Assembly: GCA_041751425.1 (NCBI GenBank)
Contig: JBGSXL010000004.1
Coordinates: 1-64,000 of the forward strand
DNA: 64,000 bases
Source of the DNA: JAVVEG01 sp041751425
GTDB lineage: Bacteria; Pseudomonadota; Gammaproteobacteria; Pseudomonadales; Pseudohongiellaceae
Direction of reading: 5' to 3'
The position numbers and the translations under genes were made by a program. Below, piece by piece: positions 18,625-26,970 of this stretch; positions within the stretch are counted from its first letter, which is position 1; the number at the start of each line of letters is the position of its first letter. The notes under the pieces are model-generated. The model saw only the letters and a program-made list of their open reading frames with translations, was not told the DNA's origin and made no database searches.

Positions 18625-18690
18625 CTCGACCAACTGCACTCTCGACCAACTGCACTCTCGCCCTGCACTAAGGGCGCCCTGCACTAAGGG
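18625..18690. repeat. Two short 16-bp tandem repeats
   Basis: Just after the DAHP synthase stop, the unit CTCGACCAACTGCACT occurs at 18625-18640 and again at 18641-18656. The related unit CCCTGCACTAAGGG(CG) follows at 18661-18676 and 18677-18690. Both look like recent slippage duplications. Immediately downstream a stem, GCAGGAGTC at 18707-18715 with GACTCCTGC at 18755-18763, may terminate the convergent glutathione S-transferase gene. Confidence 0.8.
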
Positions 18691-18770
18691 ATTTTTGGTC
18701 CCTCGAGCAGGAGTCCGTGCAAGCAGGCGGAAGGGAGTACCGTTTTTCTGCACAGACTCCTGCAGGTGGG

Positions 18771-19430
18771 TTACATGTTGCCGACGAAACTCAAGGCAAC
18801 GGATTCTTTTTCTTGCTGACCCTGCCGAATCCAGTCCTGCACATACGGATTCGCAAGCATGGTATCTGCATAGCGTTGCGCTTCCCGAGACAGAACAGCG
18901 CCATATGACTTGAAGCTGACGGCCACCGGCGCAAACATACAATCTGCAATCGATAAACGCCCGTACAGATACTCCCCATCAGCACCATACTTGCGGCGAC
19001 AACAACTCCAGATAGCATCAATTCTTGCGATTTCATCTGCCAGTGGTTCGGAAATGAACAATTCAACATTGGACTTGCAGTTCATGGGCCAGTCTTTCTT
19101 AAGCAGAGGGAATTCCGAATGTATTTCCGCACAGATTGATCGGGCGCTGGCACGCTTTTTGGGATTGGCTGGCCAGCCGCGCCCCTCGAGCAGTTGCTCT
19201 GAAATATATTCGCAGATGGACAAGGAGTCCCAGACAGTTGTTTCACTATGAATAAGTGCAGGAACTTTCAAGGATGGCGAGTAAGGGCCGAGTTTCTCAG
19301 CTGTATTGCTTTGATACAGTTCAATACTGATTTCTTCAAAAGGGATAGCAAAGTTTTTCAACAGAAGCCAGGGCCGCATCGACCAGGAGGAATAATTCTT
19401 ATTGCCTATGATTAACTTGGTACTGCTCAT
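18771..19430 (-). CDS. Glutathione S-transferase family protein
   Basis: A 219-residue GST. The N-terminal thioredoxin-like domain reads LIIGNKNYSSWSMRPWLLLK, with the SSWS motif in the place of the catalytic residue and the conserved VPALIHSETTVWDSLSICEY block that binds glutathione's gamma-glutamyl part. The helical C-terminal domain includes the folding motif around YLYGRLSIADCMFAPV. Role and electrophile are not deducible. The frame opens 15 codons earlier, but the ATG at 19428-19430 follows an AGGAG ribosome binding site and gives the usual N-terminus. Confidence 0.88.
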   Translation of the reverse strand: MSSTKLIIGNKNYSSWSMRPWLLLKNFAIPFEEISIELYQSNTAEKLGPYSPSLKVPALIHSETTVWDSLSICEYISEQLLEGRGWPANPKKRASARSICAEIHSEFPLLKKDWPMNCKSNVELFISEPLADEIARIDAIWSCCRRKYGADGEYLYGRLSIADCMFAPVAVSFKSYGAVLSREAQRYADTMLANPYVQDWIRQGQQEKESVALSFVGNM

Positions 19431-19749
19431 TTCAGGCACTCCTCGTTGTGAATACTTCTCGTTCCCTGAATTCATTAGGCTCTAAACTGGCAGTAAAGTT
19501 CCGAGAAGTCGACAGAGTATACAAAGACCTTAGATCTTTACGGCCAGCTGAGTTTAACACTGTCTTTGTTACACGCTGTGGCATGAAAAAAGGCTATGCA
19601 ATGACTAATTGTGGCGAAAATGTGGCGGCGGCAAACTACGCACTGAAACATGCGAGTATGCTTCAACAAATACCGTAAATTACTGTATATTCGGCTCACT
19701 GGAGCGATATGGGCTCTCTACCACAACAACCATTGCAGGGTTGGCGTAT
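19431..19749. other. Intergenic region before the response regulator
   Basis: A 319-bp gap between the divergent GST and response-regulator genes. It holds the GST ribosome binding site at its left end. The reading frame of the response regulator is open upstream to 19609, but those codons are not like any receiver domain. I see no riboswitch, repeat or convincing promoter. Confidence 0.5.
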
Positions 19750-20457
19750 ATGCCGCGAAGAATTGCCATAGTAGAAGATGAAGCTGCCATCCGCGAAAAT
19801 TACGCGGATGTTCTGCGCAAGCAGGGCTATGACGTGCAGACTTTCGCCAATCGTAAGGATGCGATGAAATCATTCGACATCCGTTTGCCAAGCCTCGCGA
19901 TAATCGATATCGGACTGGAGAATGAAATTGATGGGGGCTTCACGCTGTGCCAGAGTTTACGCTCACTGTCGGATACATTGCCTATCATATTCCTGACCGC
20001 CCGCGATAACGACTTTGATACAGTGAGCGGCCTGCGCATGGGTGCAGATGATTATCTGACCAAAGACATTAGTCTGCCGCATTTGACTGCGCGAATTGCT
20101 GCGCTGTTTCGTCGTCTTGATGTCATGGATCAGCCCACCTCACCAGAGAATTTGCTGCAACGCGATCAACTGACACTGGATATTGGTCGTTTGACAGTGC
20201 AATGGAACGCTATACCTGTGCCACTCACTGTCACGGAGTTCTGGATGGTACACGCGCTGGTTAAATTTCCGGGTCATGTTAAAAGTCGTCAGGTACTGAT
20301 GCATGAGTCCAAGATATTTGTGGATGGCAGCACAATCACGTCGCATGTGAAACGTATCCGCAAAAAATTCATAATGGTAGATGACGCATTCGATTGTATT
20401 GAGACTGTGTATGGCATGGGCTATCGTTGGAATACACAACCTGTTGCAGCGCAATAG
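19750..20457 (+). CDS. Response regulator, proteobacterial dedicated sortase type
   Basis: An OmpR-type response regulator of 235 residues. Receiver domain: RIAIVEDEAAIRENYADVLR (acidic pocket), phospho-acceptor Asp in LAIIDIGLENEIDGG, and the conserved Lys in DYLTKDISLPH. The C-terminal winged helix reads FWMVHALVKFPGHVKSRQ and ends with the wing YGMGYRWN. The IDIGLENEIDGGF stretch and the gene order match the family annotated as the proteobacterial dedicated sortase system response regulator (from memory). I chose the ATG at 19750 because upstream codons do not belong to a receiver fold. The histidine kinase follows after 71 bp. Confidence 0.85.
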   Translation: MPRRIAIVEDEAAIRENYADVLRKQGYDVQTFANRKDAMKSFDIRLPSLAIIDIGLENEIDGGFTLCQSLRSLSDTLPIIFLTARDNDFDTVSGLRMGADDYLTKDISLPHLTARIAALFRRLDVMDQPTSPENLLQRDQLTLDIGRLTVQWNAIPVPLTVTEFWMVHALVKFPGHVKSRQVLMHESKIFVDGSTITSHVKRIRKKFIMVDDAFDCIETVYGMGYRWNTQPVAAQ

Positions 20458-20528
20458 CACCTTGCGAGGCATGCAGAGCTGTCGGGAAGTTCTTGGCGAC
20501 ACGATTGCTTATGCGCGAGTGATTACCG

Positions 20529-22727
20529 ATGCCTCGTTTACTTAAGAATCCATTCGGAATTCGCTTCAAACTGGTTTTTCTTTCCAGCTTTCTGCTGGTT
20601 ATCCCCTGGCTGGGTTATCAATACATTCTGGAAATGGAAGACTATTTGCGTCGCGGGCAGGAGCAGACTGTGCTGGGAACAGCGCAGGCATTGGCAACTG
20701 CGTTAAATGAAAGGCCCGAATTATTCGATGAACGAACCTTTGGTCCGCCAGGTCGCAGCTCCAACCTTTATGTCTATCCTATTTTCTATCCTCTGTCGCT
20801 GGATGACAGTACTGTAATTGACTGGCAGGACTATCAGCGTTACGAGATTTCTTACGGCAAGAATAATTCCATAGGCACCAAATTCAATCCGCGCAGTGAG
20901 TTCGCTCGCTATTATCACAATGAGCGATCACTCAACTTCAGGCTTTTGCTGGGTGAGTACAATCGCTCCCTGTATGTGTATCTGAAAGTAGTGGACGACA
21001 GCATCGTTTATCGATCAGGAGAAAGTTTAAGTATTCACCGAAATGATTTCCTGCAGATCTCCCTGCTCAATCAGGCGAGCGAATTCAAGCGCTATGCCAT
21101 TGCGCCGCGTGGTCCGGAGTTCATCTATGCTTACGAGATTGGTGAAGATATTCGCGATGTCTCTACGCTTATGCATGAAGAAAGAATCAGCGGTCAGTGG
21201 TATGAAACGTCAGATGGTTATGAAGTGGAATTGCGAATGCCGTTGAATATGCTGGGCGACAAGCTGGGCTTCGCTATCTATGATGTTGATGACCCAGTAT
21301 TAAGAGAAGTCAGTTCCGTAGTGGCCACGTCTGATGTCAACAAAAAAGAGAATCTTGGCTCGTTGTTGCGCCCCACACCTGAAATTGATCAGATAGTCGA
21401 AGGCATGGGGCATACTAATTCCCGCATTCAGGTCATCGACCGTGGTGGAAGAGTTCTTTTGAGTGTGGGAGATATTCAGTCGGCGACCGGACTATCTTTT
21501 ACTGATGAAAATACTCGCGAACCGGCAAATAAACATTGGCGATACTTTGAAGATAAGGTTCTGCTGCCGTTGTATTACCGAATACTGACCAAGCCTTCCA
21601 ACGATTTTATCGATGATCTGTATTCTGGTGGCACAATAGAGGGATCGCATATCAGCGATGCTCTTAATGGCATACCGCAAACTCAGTTTCGTACAATAGA
21701 AAACACACAGACTCGAATTCTGGAAACAGCGCATCCTATAGTTGCTGATGGTGAAGTAATGGGCGTGGTTGTTGTAGATCAGAATATGAATGGAATTCGA
21801 ACATTTAGGAACCAAGCGTTAGAATCACTTTTCAATACTATTCTGGGCGTCATGGCGCTTGTCGCTATGGGTTTGTTCCTTTTTGCTTCCCGAATCTCAT
21901 CCAGAATTCGTTCTTTGCGCAATCAGGCTGAAAGCATCATTGACGATAGTGGGCGTTTACGCAATAACATCATTGCCAGTAGAAACGCCGATGAGATAGG
22001 TGACCTTTCCCGCAGTTTCTACAATATTGTGGAGCGTCTGGGGCAGTACACTAATTACTTGGAAAACATGTCCTCCCGCCTTTCCCATGAGTTGCGAACG
22101 CCGGTAACGGTTGTGCGTTCATCGCTGGAGAATCTGGGGATGGTGTCACAGGATAAGGAATCCGCTGTTTATATTCAGCGAGCAGAAGAGGGGATCAGTC
22201 GTCTCAATCTGATACTGACCAATATGAGCGAGGCGACACGTCTGGAGCAAATGCTGCAGACATCGGAAAAGGAAGAGATCGATCTGGTGAAGGTAACCGC
22301 AGGCTGTATTGAAGGTTATCGGTTGGCTTATCCGGATGCAGTAATTGTGGCTGACCTGCATGGCAGTGCGATGATCGACGGCGTGCCGGAATACATCGCA
22401 CAACTAATGGATAAACTCATTGCCAATGCTGTAGAGTTTTCCTATCACAAGCAACCCATTACGGTTTTCTGCGCAAAAGTAAAAAATCTGGCCGTGCTAC
22501 GGGTCAGCAACCATGGTCCCTATCTTCCCGTAGAGATGAAGGGAAGATTGTTTGACTCTATGATTTCAGTGCGACCGCAGGAGAAACAACGCGAACCACA
22601 CCTGGGCATGGGGCTCCACATCGCCAGATTGATTACCGAGTTTCATCATGGCCAGATTCGCGCTGATAATCTGCCGGATCGCGAAGGTGTAGCTATTACC
22701 TTGACTATCCCTCTGTTGGAGGAGTAA
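20529..22727 (+). CDS. Sensor histidine kinase, proteobacterial dedicated sortase type
   Basis: A 732-residue membrane histidine kinase paired with the preceding response regulator. First membrane segment LVFLSSFLLVIPWLGYQYIL (about 14-33), then a large periplasmic sensor region of roughly 390 residues, then a second membrane segment ILGVMALVAMGLFLFASRI and a HAMP-like linker. Kinase core: H box MSSRLSHELRTPVTVV, N box MDKLIANAVEFS, G box HLGMGLHIARLI. Residues about 80-270 resemble a carbohydrate-binding-like domain (RLLLGEYNRSLYVYLKVVDD), suggesting a polysaccharide or envelope signal. No sortase or sortase substrate gene lies within the window. Confidence 0.85.
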   Translation: MPRLLKNPFGIRFKLVFLSSFLLVIPWLGYQYILEMEDYLRRGQEQTVLGTAQALATALNERPELFDERTFGPPGRSSNLYVYPIFYPLSLDDSTVIDWQDYQRYEISYGKNNSIGTKFNPRSEFARYYHNERSLNFRLLLGEYNRSLYVYLKVVDDSIVYRSGESLSIHRNDFLQISLLNQASEFKRYAIAPRGPEFIYAYEIGEDIRDVSTLMHEERISGQWYETSDGYEVELRMPLNMLGDKLGFAIYDVDDPVLREVSSVVATSDVNKKENLGSLLRPTPEIDQIVEGMGHTNSRIQVIDRGGRVLLSVGDIQSATGLSFTDENTREPANKHWRYFEDKVLLPLYYRILTKPSNDFIDDLYSGGTIEGSHISDALNGIPQTQFRTIENTQTRILETAHPIVADGEVMGVVVVDQNMNGIRTFRNQALESLFNTILGVMALVAMGLFLFASRISSRIRSLRNQAESIIDDSGRLRNNIIASRNADEIGDLSRSFYNIVERLGQYTNYLENMSSRLSHELRTPVTVVRSSLENLGMVSQDKESAVYIQRAEEGISRLNLILTNMSEATRLEQMLQTSEKEEIDLVKVTAGCIEGYRLAYPDAVIVADLHGSAMIDGVPEYIAQLMDKLIANAVEFSYHKQPITVFCAKVKNLAVLRVSNHGPYLPVEMKGRLFDSMISVRPQEKQREPHLGMGLHIARLITEFHHGQIRADNLPDREGVAITLTIPLLEE

Positions 22728-22736
22728 TGCCTGATA

Positions 22737-23315
22737 TCAGTCCTCTGAGTCAGGCTTAGGCCTGTACCAGAGGGGCGCATTCTTTTGCACCACAGGGGAA
22801 TCCTCGGCCCAGGCGTGACAGGTATTGAGAACAAATGGCTTATGTGTTGTCGGGGCACTTTCTGAGTCTGCTTGTCTGCGACGATGGTTCTGCAGTGGCT
22901 TGATGGTCTGAATGGCGACAGTCGCCATGGGGTAAAGCAACTCAGTCAAATGCGTACAACCGTTGGTGCCGCCAACTTTGGCGCGCACTGCCTGGCGCCA
23001 GCCTGCCGCCATTCGCAGCCCCTTCAGGGACTTATAGTTAGGCGCTATGTCGGGACACATGGCGAAGGGGCTGTTGTCCGTAACCGCCTCAATATCATGG
23101 ATAACAAAGCTGTCATCGATAGTCACACGTAGCAGCATCTCGTGCAGCGCCTCGCCCACTGGTACTTTGCCCCGCCAATGATTCTCAAACTCGTAGGTCT
23201 TGGTGTCGGTCATGTGCGCTTCGATGTCGAATAACCCATCTGCACGCTCATAGCCGGCAAAAGTGACAGCGCGTGTATGGATATGGGTGCGTTTTACGGG
23301 CGTGGGTAAAGGCAT
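22737..23315 (-). CDS. DUF2889 domain protein
   Basis: A 192-residue soluble protein of the DUF2889 type, function unknown. Recognisable pieces are THIHTRAVTFAGYERADGLFD at the N-terminus, the central SFVIHDIEAVTDNSPFAMCP, and GGTNGCTHLTELLYPMATVA. The conserved Cys and His residues in the last two segments might bind metal, but this is inference. It faces the kinase gene tail-to-tail with a 9-bp gap; a possible terminator stem, GCCTGA at 22729-22734 with TCAGGC at 22750-22755, overlaps its 3' end. Confidence 0.82.
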   Translation of the reverse strand: MPLPTPVKRTHIHTRAVTFAGYERADGLFDIEAHMTDTKTYEFENHWRGKVPVGEALHEMLLRVTIDDSFVIHDIEAVTDNSPFAMCPDIAPNYKSLKGLRMAAGWRQAVRAKVGGTNGCTHLTELLYPMATVAIQTIKPLQNHRRRQADSESAPTTHKPFVLNTCHAWAEDSPVVQKNAPLWYRPKPDSED

Positions 23316-23387
23316 GGCAACTGGCTCTGTAACGAAACAAGCCGGCGATTATACCCTAAACAGGCGCGGTGGTAAGTCCTGTGCTTG

Positions 23388-24173
23388 TCAGTTCTTATAG
23401 TCATACTCAATGATGATGTTGCGATTATCACCATTCTCATCAGGGATATTTCCCAGGCCTTCAAAGCGCAGTATTCGTTTGCTTTGCCGGTCGTAGAGTA
23501 AACGCAGTGGATCAACAAACAGACCGGCAACGCGAAATATTCCGGCAGGTTTAACGAGAAAGCATGTCGCGGTGCTCAACTCTGAGTCGCATTCATTCAG
23601 CGGCACCGTGGTGATGCCAAGTTTGAAAGTTGTCAAACGCGACGGCACCAGAAACTCTGCCACCAGGCGTCTGCCGTCTTCCAGTGCCGACCAGTTTTGC
23701 CGGATAAACGGATCAAACCCCGCATCTACCAGTGGCAACGGATTACTTCGGAAAATTTTCGATTCCGCAGGCGTATCGGCATTTTTTTTAAAGCTGACTT
23801 TGATAGCTTCACTGCCATCGGCTGGGTACTCGCTCAACACCATACTGTCGTTGCGGAAATTGATTTTTCTGATGGCTGGTGCTGTCAGGGATTGGCTGTG
23901 ATCTAAGGTCTTATCCGCAATGACATCGCCATCGAGGTCAACGTAAAGCACGCGACTGGAGAGACTGGAGGTTGGATCGTCACTAAGATGTACTTCACGA
24001 TAAAGAGGCGTTCTATCAGCTGCGGAAAAGGCTGTACCTATTAACCATGCGGACGCGCTTAGTGCCTCCACATCTATTGCCTGTCGCGAAGTTTCAGCGC
24101 CAGTGTTCAGACTGACAGCCAACAACAGAGCGCTGGCGGCGGACTTGTAACTGTTCAAGATAAGTTTCTGCAT
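23388..24173 (-). CDS. Exported protein of unknown function in the ECF/ChrR locus
   Basis: I do not recognise this 261-residue protein. It has an N-terminal signal peptide (YKSAASALLLAVSLNTGAET, cleavage probably before ETSRQ), no further membrane segment, and three cysteines, two close together in NECDSELSTATCFL. The rest is beta-rich (REVHLSDDP, RVLYVDLDGDV, FRVAGLFVDPLRLLYDRQSK, NIIIEYDYKN), suggesting a periplasmic barrel or sandwich. The start at 24173 leaves 7 bp after cfa; an alternative ATG at 24203 would overlap cfa. It is the last gene of the unit read from the ChrR-type promoter at 26846, so it is probably induced by singlet oxygen with the others. Confidence 0.72.
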   Translation of the reverse strand: MQKLILNSYKSAASALLLAVSLNTGAETSRQAIDVEALSASAWLIGTAFSAADRTPLYREVHLSDDPTSSLSSRVLYVDLDGDVIADKTLDHSQSLTAPAIRKINFRNDSMVLSEYPADGSEAIKVSFKKNADTPAESKIFRSNPLPLVDAGFDPFIRQNWSALEDGRRLVAEFLVPSRLTTFKLGITTVPLNECDSELSTATCFLVKPAGIFRVAGLFVDPLRLLYDRQSKRILRFEGLGNIPDENGDNRNIIIEYDYKN

Positions 24174-24180
24174 ATCTGTT

Positions 24181-25506
24181 TCACATGTTTTTCCCGTCAC
24201 CATTTATGTTTACCGAATTGCTTCTCAACTGAATGACAGGCAATGCTCGAAAGCCTGGTTTCGCAATCAGGAACTGTGCTGTGTGAATGACGCGCTCCAA
24301 AAATCCGCCCTGACAATAGGCCAGATAATAGTCCCACATACGTAGAAACTCCGTACCAAACCCCTGCGCCTGAATATCTGCAAGACGTTGCAGAAAACGT
24401 AGCCGCCAATGTGCGATGGTACGCGCATAGTCACGCGTAATATCTTCAAGCCCAACAATATGCATATCTGTCGCTTTGGCAATCTGTTGTGCAATCACGG
24501 CGTTACTTGGCAGGCAACCACCGGGAAAAATATAGCGCTGTATAAAATCCACATTGCGGATTGCACTTTCATAGCGTTGATCGGAGATTGTGATTCCCTG
24601 TAGCAACATCAAACCATCTTTTTTTAGCATGGCAGAGCAGCGCGAAAAATACTCAGAGTAAAACTGATGCCCCACTGCTTCTATCATCTCTATGGAGACC
24701 AATTTGTCATAATGACCGTTCAGATCGCGGTAGTCTTGTAACAGTAATTCTATCTTGTCTTCCAGACCTTCCTCGCGAATGCGTTGCAGCGTGAAATCAA
24801 ACTGTTGCTGCGACAATGTGGTCGTGGTAACCCGACAGCCATAATTTTTGGCAGCGTAGATCGCCATTGAGCCCCAGCCTGACCCTATTTCCAGAAGATG
24901 ATCAGTTTCCTGCAGCTGCAGACGCTCACAGATATGTTTCAGTTTGTTTAAAGAGGCTTGATGCAGGCTGTCTTCTTCAGAGCGGAAAATTGCCGCAGAG
25001 TACATCATTGTGGGATCGAGAAAAGTGGCGAAGAATTCATTGCTCAAATCATAATGGGCGGCAATATTCCTGCGCGAGCCTGACGGTTTGTTGAGGTTGC
25101 GACGATGCATAAATTTCATCAGCGATGTTTGCCACCAGAACTTTTTATTGTCGATGGTGTCCAGCACGTCCATATTAAGAACAATAACTCTCACCAGTTC
25201 AACCAGATCGGGACAGGTCCAGTATCCTTTCATATAGGCTTCACCAGCACCTATAGTTCCGTTGCTGACAACTTCCCGATAAAAAGCAGCATCATGAACA
25301 ACGATCTGCGCTATAACCTTTCCCTCATTGCTTTCGCCGAAATTATATGTGTGTTCGCCATCCTTCAGAACGATGCATCCCAATTGCAGACGAGAAAGTA
25401 TCTTGAACACAATATTTTTAGCGATGCGATGGCCAACAGCAATATGTGCCGGCTTTTGAGTGGCCTGAATAGTTTGCTTGGGGTCCTGCATACCAATCGA
25501 AGTCAT
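24181..25506 (-). CDS. Cyclopropane-fatty-acyl-phospholipid synthase family methyltransferase
   Basis: SAM-dependent enzyme that methylenates unsaturated acyl chains of membrane phospholipids. The 441-residue protein has the N-terminal lipid-binding region (GEAYMKGYWTCPDLVELVRV), the SAM-binding motif LLEIGSGWGSMAIYAA, and the typical SIEMIEAVGHQFY and YIFPGGCLPSN blocks. In the ECF/ChrR regulons of other proteobacteria a cfa gene of this type sits beside DUF1365, as here. It lies 19 bp after the DUF1365 gene and is likely in the same transcript, protecting or repairing membrane lipids under photo-oxidative stress. Confidence 0.92.
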   Translation of the reverse strand: MTSIGMQDPKQTIQATQKPAHIAVGHRIAKNIVFKILSRLQLGCIVLKDGEHTYNFGESNEGKVIAQIVVHDAAFYREVVSNGTIGAGEAYMKGYWTCPDLVELVRVIVLNMDVLDTIDNKKFWWQTSLMKFMHRRNLNKPSGSRRNIAAHYDLSNEFFATFLDPTMMYSAAIFRSEEDSLHQASLNKLKHICERLQLQETDHLLEIGSGWGSMAIYAAKNYGCRVTTTTLSQQQFDFTLQRIREEGLEDKIELLLQDYRDLNGHYDKLVSIEMIEAVGHQFYSEYFSRCSAMLKKDGLMLLQGITISDQRYESAIRNVDFIQRYIFPGGCLPSNAVIAQQIAKATDMHIVGLEDITRDYARTIAHWRLRFLQRLADIQAQGFGTEFLRMWDYYLAYCQGGFLERVIHTAQFLIAKPGFRALPVIQLRSNSVNINGDGKNM

Positions 25507-25525
25507 AAGTCAATCTTTGCTCCTG

Positions 25526-26299
25526 TTACGGCTTACTACTCGCAGTATTGCTATGGTTGAAAAGAGGAATTTTCTTCAAAAATAATTTCAATGCCTGCCA
25601 GTATATAGCCAGCCCTACTTTCGCGGTCATCAGGGGTCGGCATAGTAAAAGGGTATCCAGGCGCTTTGGATTGATTTCAAGTCTGTTGAGGCTCATGGTG
25701 GCAGCGAATATTTTCTCTCCGCTATGAAAGTTTTCCAGATGCACGAAAAGATTTTCATTCGGTGTATGACTACGCCATTCGTATCTGCAGTCCATAGGCA
25801 TGAAAGGGGAGACGTGCATTTGCTTGTCGAAACCGTGTTGTTGCTTACTTTTGTTTGCCTGACAGGGAATAACGTACGGCACTCTCTCTTTCCAGGGTGT
25901 GTTGGTCACCTCCGCAATGATGTACCGTAGCTGCTCTTGTTCGTCATAGCAGTAGTAACAACTGATTGGATTCATGATGAACCCGAAGTAGCGCAGGTTG
26001 GTAAGAAGTCGAATTGGCCCGTTAATGGTCTCACCGGTCGCCTCTGAAATACATAGTCGCACTGCTTTTTCCAGTGAGGGTTCAGCAGGGTTCAGATAAT
26101 CCGCACGCCTGAACCACGCGAGAGCGGGGAGCTTTGTGGACCAGAACAAACTGCCTTTGAACACGCTGTCCAGTTCATCAAGGTCCAGATATAACATGAA
26201 CACTTTGTACTCGAATGCATGCACGCGCGGATGCAACCGACGGTGGCTGACGGTACCTGTGTAAATGGCGCTGTACTGAGGCAGAGACTGGGTATTCAT
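25526..26299 (-). CDS. DUF1365 protein
   Basis: A 257-residue protein of the DUF1365 family, which almost always travels with the ChrR-type cfa gene. Typical features are the start AIYTGTVSHRRLHPRVHAFEYKV (shown in part: GTVSHRRLHPRVHAF), FGFIMNPISCYYCYDEQ, and EVTNTPWKERVPYV. Its biochemical role is unsettled; in related loci the gene group makes furan or cyclopropane-type modified fatty acids. It is 9 bp after the SnoaL-like gene and 19 bp before cfa. Confidence 0.88.
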   Translation of the reverse strand: MNTQSLPQYSAIYTGTVSHRRLHPRVHAFEYKVFMLYLDLDELDSVFKGSLFWSTKLPALAWFRRADYLNPAEPSLEKAVRLCISEATGETINGPIRLLTNLRYFGFIMNPISCYYCYDEQEQLRYIIAEVTNTPWKERVPYVIPCQANKSKQQHGFDKQMHVSPFMPMDCRYEWRSHTPNENLFVHLENFHSGEKIFAATMSLNRLEINPKRLDTLLLCRPLMTAKVGLAIYWQALKLFLKKIPLFNHSNTASSKP

Positions 26300-26308
26300 T
26301 TCGCTACC

Positions 26309-26767
26309 TCAATCCTGCAATCTGGCATTCAGAAAGCGAATCACCCGGCCAAGCACGGGGACATGCTGATACAGCATGGCTCCCAGGTCATAAAAATCTT
26401 CCTGATAGTAAACGCGATCTGTGAAGTAAAGCTGGGTGATACCTCGGACATTGACGGGTTTGCCACTATTCAAGCGTTTATGACGGAAACGCATATTCCA
26501 GGTAATGGTTGCTCCATTTTCTGCCAACTGTTCGTCCAGGTATTCGAAGCTGATTTCCGATGAGTTTTTATACAAACCCCGCAAATAAGTTTTCAATGCC
26601 AGCAAACCCATTATTGCGTGTATAGGGTCGCGAAACTCGATATCCTGCGTATAGACTTTCTCCAGGCCATCAAGACTGTCAGCGCTGGCATTGCTGTAGA
26701 ACGCCTTGAAGTCGTCAAGCAGAGTGCGGCGCAGCCCCTGAGTGACAGTTAATACATCGCGTGCCAT
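26309..26767 (-). CDS. SnoaL/NTF2-like protein, first gene of the ChrR-type operon
   Basis: A 152-residue NTF2-fold protein with the SnoaL-like layout: DDFKAFYSNASADSLDGLEK, then the pocket segments YTQDIEFRDPIHAIMG and WNMRFRHKR, and a last strand GITQLYFTDRVYYQEDFYD. NTF2-like proteins at this position are a regular part of ECF/ChrR gene sets, but the reaction is unknown. It is the first gene after the minus-strand TGATCC promoter at 26818-26846, with about 50 nt of leader. Confidence 0.85.
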   Translation of the reverse strand: MARDVLTVTQGLRRTLLDDFKAFYSNASADSLDGLEKVYTQDIEFRDPIHAIMGLLALKTYLRGLYKNSSEISFEYLDEQLAENGATITWNMRFRHKRLNSGKPVNVRGITQLYFTDRVYYQEDFYDLGAMLYQHVPVLGRVIRFLNARLQD

Positions 26768-26817
26768 GGCTTTTGCCTGTTCTGAGCCGAGTTTAGGTTT
26801 GTTAAATATACAAGCTC

Positions 26818-26846
26818 ATATACGGGGTGCCAAAGGCAACGGATCA
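26818..26846 (-). promoter_or_regulatory. ECF (RpoE/ChrR-type) promoter for the SnoaL-DUF1365-cfa unit
   Basis: On the minus strand TGATCC (26846-26841) is followed by exactly 18 nt and then TATAT (26822-26818). This fits the RpoE/ChrR-type consensus TGATCC-N18-TAAGA known from Rhodobacter. It points at the SnoaL-like start codon about 50 nt away. A matching promoter on the other strand drives the sigma factor. Confidence 0.78.
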
Positions 26847-26889
26847 ATTCTGGTAGGTGTTATAAAGTTCAGGTATAAACCTAAGACCG

Positions 26890-26918
26890 TGATCCAGTTA
26901 TCAGACTGTTGCGTAAAA
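26890..26918 (+). promoter_or_regulatory. ECF (RpoE/ChrR-type) autoregulatory promoter for the sigma-chrR unit
   Basis: TGATCC at 26890-26895, exactly 18 nt, then TAAAA at 26914-26918, matching TGATCC-N18-TAAGA with one change. The sigma-factor GTG start lies about 50 nt downstream, so the sigma factor probably drives its own transcription. The two -35 hexamers of the divergent promoters are 43 bp apart, so the operon pair forms one compact switch. Confidence 0.8.
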
Positions 26919-26970
26919 ACCACAGTTAAACAAGCGTGAATACAGACTTGCCATTTAAGCCGAGGCCAAC

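Noticed and set aside
19680..19720. Possible LexA box (TACTGTATATTCGG) before the response regulator
   Set aside because: The second half lacks the ACAG needed for the CTGT-N8-ACAG pattern.
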